Below, one piece after another: positions 4,012-6,346 of a DNA stretch of 6,346 nucleotides. Position 1 is the first letter of the stretch. Every line of letters starts with the position of its first letter. This DNA comes from Spirochaetaceae bacterium (GTDB lineage Bacteria; Spirochaetota; Spirochaetia; Treponematales; Breznakiellaceae). The notes below the pieces were generated by a model, which searched no databases, was not told the origin of the DNA, and was given only the letters and a program-made list of their open reading frames with translations. The DNA lies in the NCBI GenBank assembly GCA_031280115.1, contig JAITHF010000205.1, positions 1 to 6,346 of the forward strand. The letters are read 5' to 3'. The position numbers and the translations under genes are program-made.

Positions 4012-6150
4012 ATGAAATGGGAAAAAAAAGAAATACCCCAGGAGCTGGTAAAAGATCTGGCCGCCAAATACGGGTGCGGCCTCATTACCGCCTCTATCCT
4101 CGCCCGCCGCGGATTTGTCCGGGGAGAGGAAATCCGGTATTTCCTTGAGGCGGACCCGGGCCATCTGCACAACCCCTTCGCGCTTCCCGGCATGGAAGAC
4201 GCGGTGGACCGAATCCTCGCGGCAAAAGAAGAAGGGGAAAAAGTGCTCGTCTTCGGGGACCGGGACGTGGACGGCATCACCAGCACCGTGCTCCTCGCGT
4301 CTTTCCTCAGCCGCCTGGGACTCGACCTTACATGGCGCCTGCCGGTGCGGGACGAACCCTACGGCCTCTCCATGGACGCGGTGGAAACCTTTGCCCGCGA
4401 AGGCGGCGCCCTTATCATCACCGTTGACTGCGGCATCTCTAATATCGCTGAAATCGACCGCGCCGGAGAACTCAACATAGACGTCATCATCACTGACCAC
4501 CATAACCCCCAGGAAGAACTCCCCCGGGCCCTGGCCGTTGTCAACCCCAAACTCTCTGATTCGGCGTACCCCTTCCGGGAACTGTGCGGGTGCGGCGTGG
4601 TCTATAAACTCGTCTCCGCCCTCCGCTTCGCCCTGAAAACCGAACTCTACGGCCAATCCCTCTGCCTGCTTAACTGCCGGCCCGCAAGCGGCGCCTATAC
4701 CATCGAAATAGCGAAGATGCGGAATCTGGCGGTTACGGACACGCTCTTTGAAACCGTGGTTCCCGGCATGGTGAAAATAACCGAAACAAGGCTGCCCCGC
4801 TTTCTTGAGGGGCAGCAGATATTCGTCTGGGACGCCAAACTCCAGACCTCCCTTCTTTCCAAGGTTTTCGGGAGCGCGGTGGAAGTGCGGATGATGGACG
4901 CGGCGCCGGAAATCGGCAAGGAAATCCCCCATGCCGCGGGCAAGACCCTGGTGCGCCTGCGGGAACTGTCCAAAATAGCAAAATACTCCTCCGAAGACAT
5001 ACAGGAGCTTGACGTGTTTATCAACCTCTTTACGTCTTTTATAAGGCGGCGGGAGCGGCTTTTTACGGCTGATGACAGCATGGATTTACAGCTTGCCGCA
5101 CTGGGAACCATCGCGGACATTATGCCCCTTAAAGATGAAAACCGCATCATCGTCCGCCACGGGCTCGCGGCGCTGCGGGAAAAGCCCCGTGCAGGAGTCT
5201 CGGACCTGCTCTTCAAGCTCAACCTCACAGGGCGGCGCCTGGGAACCGGCGATATTTCATGGCAGGTATGCCCGGCGGTCAACGCTGCCGGGCGCATGGG
5301 AAGCCCGGACAAAGCGGCGTTCCTCTTTCTTGAGCAGGATATGGTGAAGCGGGACCGGCTTGCGGACGAGCTTATCGCCATGAACGAGGAGCGCAAACGC
5401 CTGGGGGCCGAGGCGTGGGCAATTATCGAGCCTATGGCTGAGGAAAGCCTTGAAACCTACTGCGGGAAGCTGGCGCTGGCGTATGGCGAGGGGATTTACC
5501 GGGGCGTAACCGGCCTTATGGCGAACCGCATGGTCGGGCGCTTCAAGGTTCCCTGTATTGCCGTGTCTTTTGGGGAGCGGGTGTGCACCGGCTCTGCCCG
5601 CTCGATATACGGCTATGACCTCAGCCCTCTTTTGGAGCAGGCAGCGGACCTGTTTATTGACTGGGGGGGCCATGATTTTGCCGCAGGCTTCAGCCTTGAG
5701 CGGAAAGACTGGGAGGCGTTTCTTGAGCGGCTTAAAACCATAAGCCGGCTTATAGAGGTGCCGGACGCGCCGGAGGAGATCCTGAGGGTGGACGCCGAGC
5801 TGCCTCCCGCCTACCTTACGCCGGACATTTTCAAGGTTATCGACCATTTTGAGCCTTACGGCGAGGGGAACAAGCCCCTTTTGTTCATGTCCCGGGACCT
5901 GCGGGTCGCAGAGATTACGTTTATGGGAAAGAACGAGGCAAAGCACGTGAAGCTCACGGTTGACACCGGCGCGCACCGGTGGTCCGGGGTCTATTGGGAG
6001 GCCGCCGAGAAGGTGCGGGCAGGCTTCAAGCCGAATGATAAGGTTGACATGGTGTTCAAGATAACCCGCAACTGGTATAACCATGTTGAAACACCGCAGC
6101 TCATCATCATTGACCTCAAACCCGCTGGACAGCCGCAGCCGCAGCCGTAG
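4012..6150 (+). CDS. recJ: Single-stranded-DNA-specific exonuclease RecJ
   Basis: Cytoplasmic 5'-3' single-strand DNA exonuclease of the DHH phosphoesterase family, used in recombination (RecFOR path), mismatch and base excision repair. At 712 residues it is longer than E. coli RecJ (577). Visible motifs: GDRDVDG (82-88), VDCG (138-141), DHH (162-164), CGCGVVYKL (192-200), LGTIADIMPL (364-373) and PAVNAAGRMG (421-430). The DHHA1 part has GVTGLMANR (498-506), GSAR and GGH (552-554). A C-terminal OB-like part (about 590-700) contains FEPYGEGN (613-620). An insertion at about 212-352 separates two DHH motifs and resembles an inactive DnaQ-type exonuclease. The ATG at 4012 is preferred: AAGGAA lies 11 nt upstream and family similarity begins soon after. 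An in-frame TTG at 3961 coincides with a promoter box. The last residues (GQPQPQP) and the TAG come from repeat sequence. Confidence 0.96.
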   Translation: MKWEKKEIPQELVKDLAAKYGCGLITASILARRGFVRGEEIRYFLEADPGHLHNPFALPGMEDAVDRILAAKEEGEKVLVFGDRDVDGITSTVLLASFLSRLGLDLTWRLPVRDEPYGLSMDAVETFAREGGALIITVDCGISNIAEIDRAGELNIDVIITDHHNPQEELPRALAVVNPKLSDSAYPFRELCGCGVVYKLVSALRFALKTELYGQSLCLLNCRPASGAYTIEIAKMRNLAVTDTLFETVVPGMVKITETRLPRFLEGQQIFVWDAKLQTSLLSKVFGSAVEVRMMDAAPEIGKEIPHAAGKTLVRLRELSKIAKYSSEDIQELDVFINLFTSFIRRRERLFTADDSMDLQLAALGTIADIMPLKDENRIIVRHGLAALREKPRAGVSDLLFKLNLTGRRLGTGDISWQVCPAVNAAGRMGSPDKAAFLFLEQDMVKRDRLADELIAMNEERKRLGAEAWAIIEPMAEESLETYCGKLALAYGEGIYRGVTGLMANRMVGRFKVPCIAVSFGERVCTGSARSIYGYDLSPLLEQAADLFIDWGGHDFAAGFSLERKDWEAFLERLKTISRLIEVPDAPEEILRVDAELPPAYLTPDIFKVIDHFEPYGEGNKPLLFMSRDLRVAEITFMGKNEAKHVKLTVDTGAHRWSGVYWEAAEKVRAGFKPNDKVDMVFKITRNWYNHVETPQLIIIDLKPAGQPQPQP

Positions 6151-6196
6151 GCTGTTTCAGTGGCAGGCCGGGTGTGGGGGTGCAGGGCTTGCATGG
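6142..6196 (+). repeat. N module, copy 2, containing the recJ stop codon
   Basis: CAGCC-GTA-GGCTG (6142-6154), preceded by a short GCAGCC triplication, then TGTTTCAGTGGC, AGGCCGGGT and TGCAGGGCTT, as at 1454-1520. The recJ TAG (6148-6150) is formed by the hairpin loop and first stem base. In RNA this gives a five-pair stem followed by only a short U run, a poor intrinsic terminator. Confidence 0.75.
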
Positions 6197-6238
6197 CGTT
6201 CGCAGGCGTTAGCGGCGCACCGCAGGCAGCCGCTGGTG

Positions 6239-6272
6239 GGGGGCTTGGGGGAACTGGTTCCCCCAAATTCTT
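6239..6272 (-). repeat. Right long hairpin of the recJ segment, possible terminator
   Basis: TTGGGGGAAC (6245-6254), TG, GTTCCCCCAA (6257-6266): a 10-bp stem, inverted copy of 3796-3829. Downstream of recJ it is the strongest RNA hairpin in the transcript, but AAATTCTT rather than a U tract follows, so termination is only a possibility. TTCCCAAAGAGGCGC sequence related to the 62-bp unit tails follows. Confidence 0.8.
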
Positions 6273-6280
6273 CCCAAAGA

Positions 6281-6293
6281 GGCGCGAAGCGCC
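6281..6293 (+). repeat. 13-bp hairpin GGCGC-GAA-GCGCC
   Basis: A perfect 5-3-5 palindrome with the same geometry as the CAGCC and CCCCC hairpins but a third stem sequence. GATAA follows it, matching the GCGCTGATAA ends of the 62-bp unit tails at 1648 and 3345. The remaining bases to the window end (6294-6346) are AT-richer, resemble no other module and hold no gene I can support. Confidence 0.6.
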
Positions 6294-6346
6294 GATAAGT
6301 CGTTATATACTAATGATTTATCCGGGGACAGAATAGTTTTTCCGGT

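Noticed and set aside
3832..4932. Long minus-strand open frame (366 codons) opposite the 5' half of recJ
   Set aside because: It is antisense to clearly conserved RecJ motifs, its product is low in recognisable motifs and rich in Gly, His and Arg, and such frames are common opposite GC-rich genes.
5257..6084. Minus-strand open frame (275 codons) opposite the 3' half of recJ
   Set aside because: Antisense shadow of the DHHA1 and OB parts of recJ; no start signal or family motif.
1..6346. tRNA, rRNA or known riboswitch
   Set aside because: No cloverleaf with a GTTCGANTC-type T arm, no rRNA core sequence and no riboswitch consensus was seen on either strand by eye.

Overview
The window looks like an accessory-style stretch of a GC-rich spirochaete chromosome, most likely a Treponema of the gut type. 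This rests on a BspA-like leucine-rich-repeat lipoprotein with a loose spirochaetal lipobox and a C-terminal tail (KYLEAGPGTYTRP...WTKQ) that I associate with Treponema BspA proteins, and on a long RecJ. The genus is an inference; there is no rRNA or other marker to confirm it.

Layout. Three protein genes are supported: a calcineurin-like metallophosphoesterase (227-1363, minus), a surface leucine-rich-repeat lipoprotein (1693-2724, minus) and the single-strand exonuclease RecJ (4012-6150, plus). They do not form an operon and share no obvious pathway. The lipoprotein gene and recJ diverge from a 1.29-kb non-coding region. All the rest is a dense mosaic of repeated modules: 13-bp hairpins of the form CAGCC-NNN-GGCTG (thirteen copies, one with a changed last base); a ~115-bp module (here L) ending in such a hairpin, in both orientations; a second module (here N) beginning with the hairpin; an exact 62-bp tandem array of five units; a four-unit 21-bp tandem array; and a long G5/C5 hairpin present as inverted copies around recJ.

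Most striking points. (1) In the hairpin slot ending the L module, CAGCC/GGCTG is exchanged wholesale for CCCCC/GGGGG while the 5-3-5 geometry is kept. (2) All three genes have the same upstream order: hairpin, run of five or more G, TTGnnG -35-like box, 16-18 bp, AT-rich -10-like box. (3) Hairpins overlap or abut the stop codons of recJ and the phosphoesterase gene, so the modules supply their last codons. (4) Unique segments are bounded by inverted module copies. The pattern resembles the mosaic REP/BIME families of other bacteria, but I recognise no named family. (5) RecJ carries an insertion of about 140 residues that reads like a catalytically dead DnaQ-type exonuclease domain.

No tRNA, rRNA, CRISPR, transposase or integrase gene was found.
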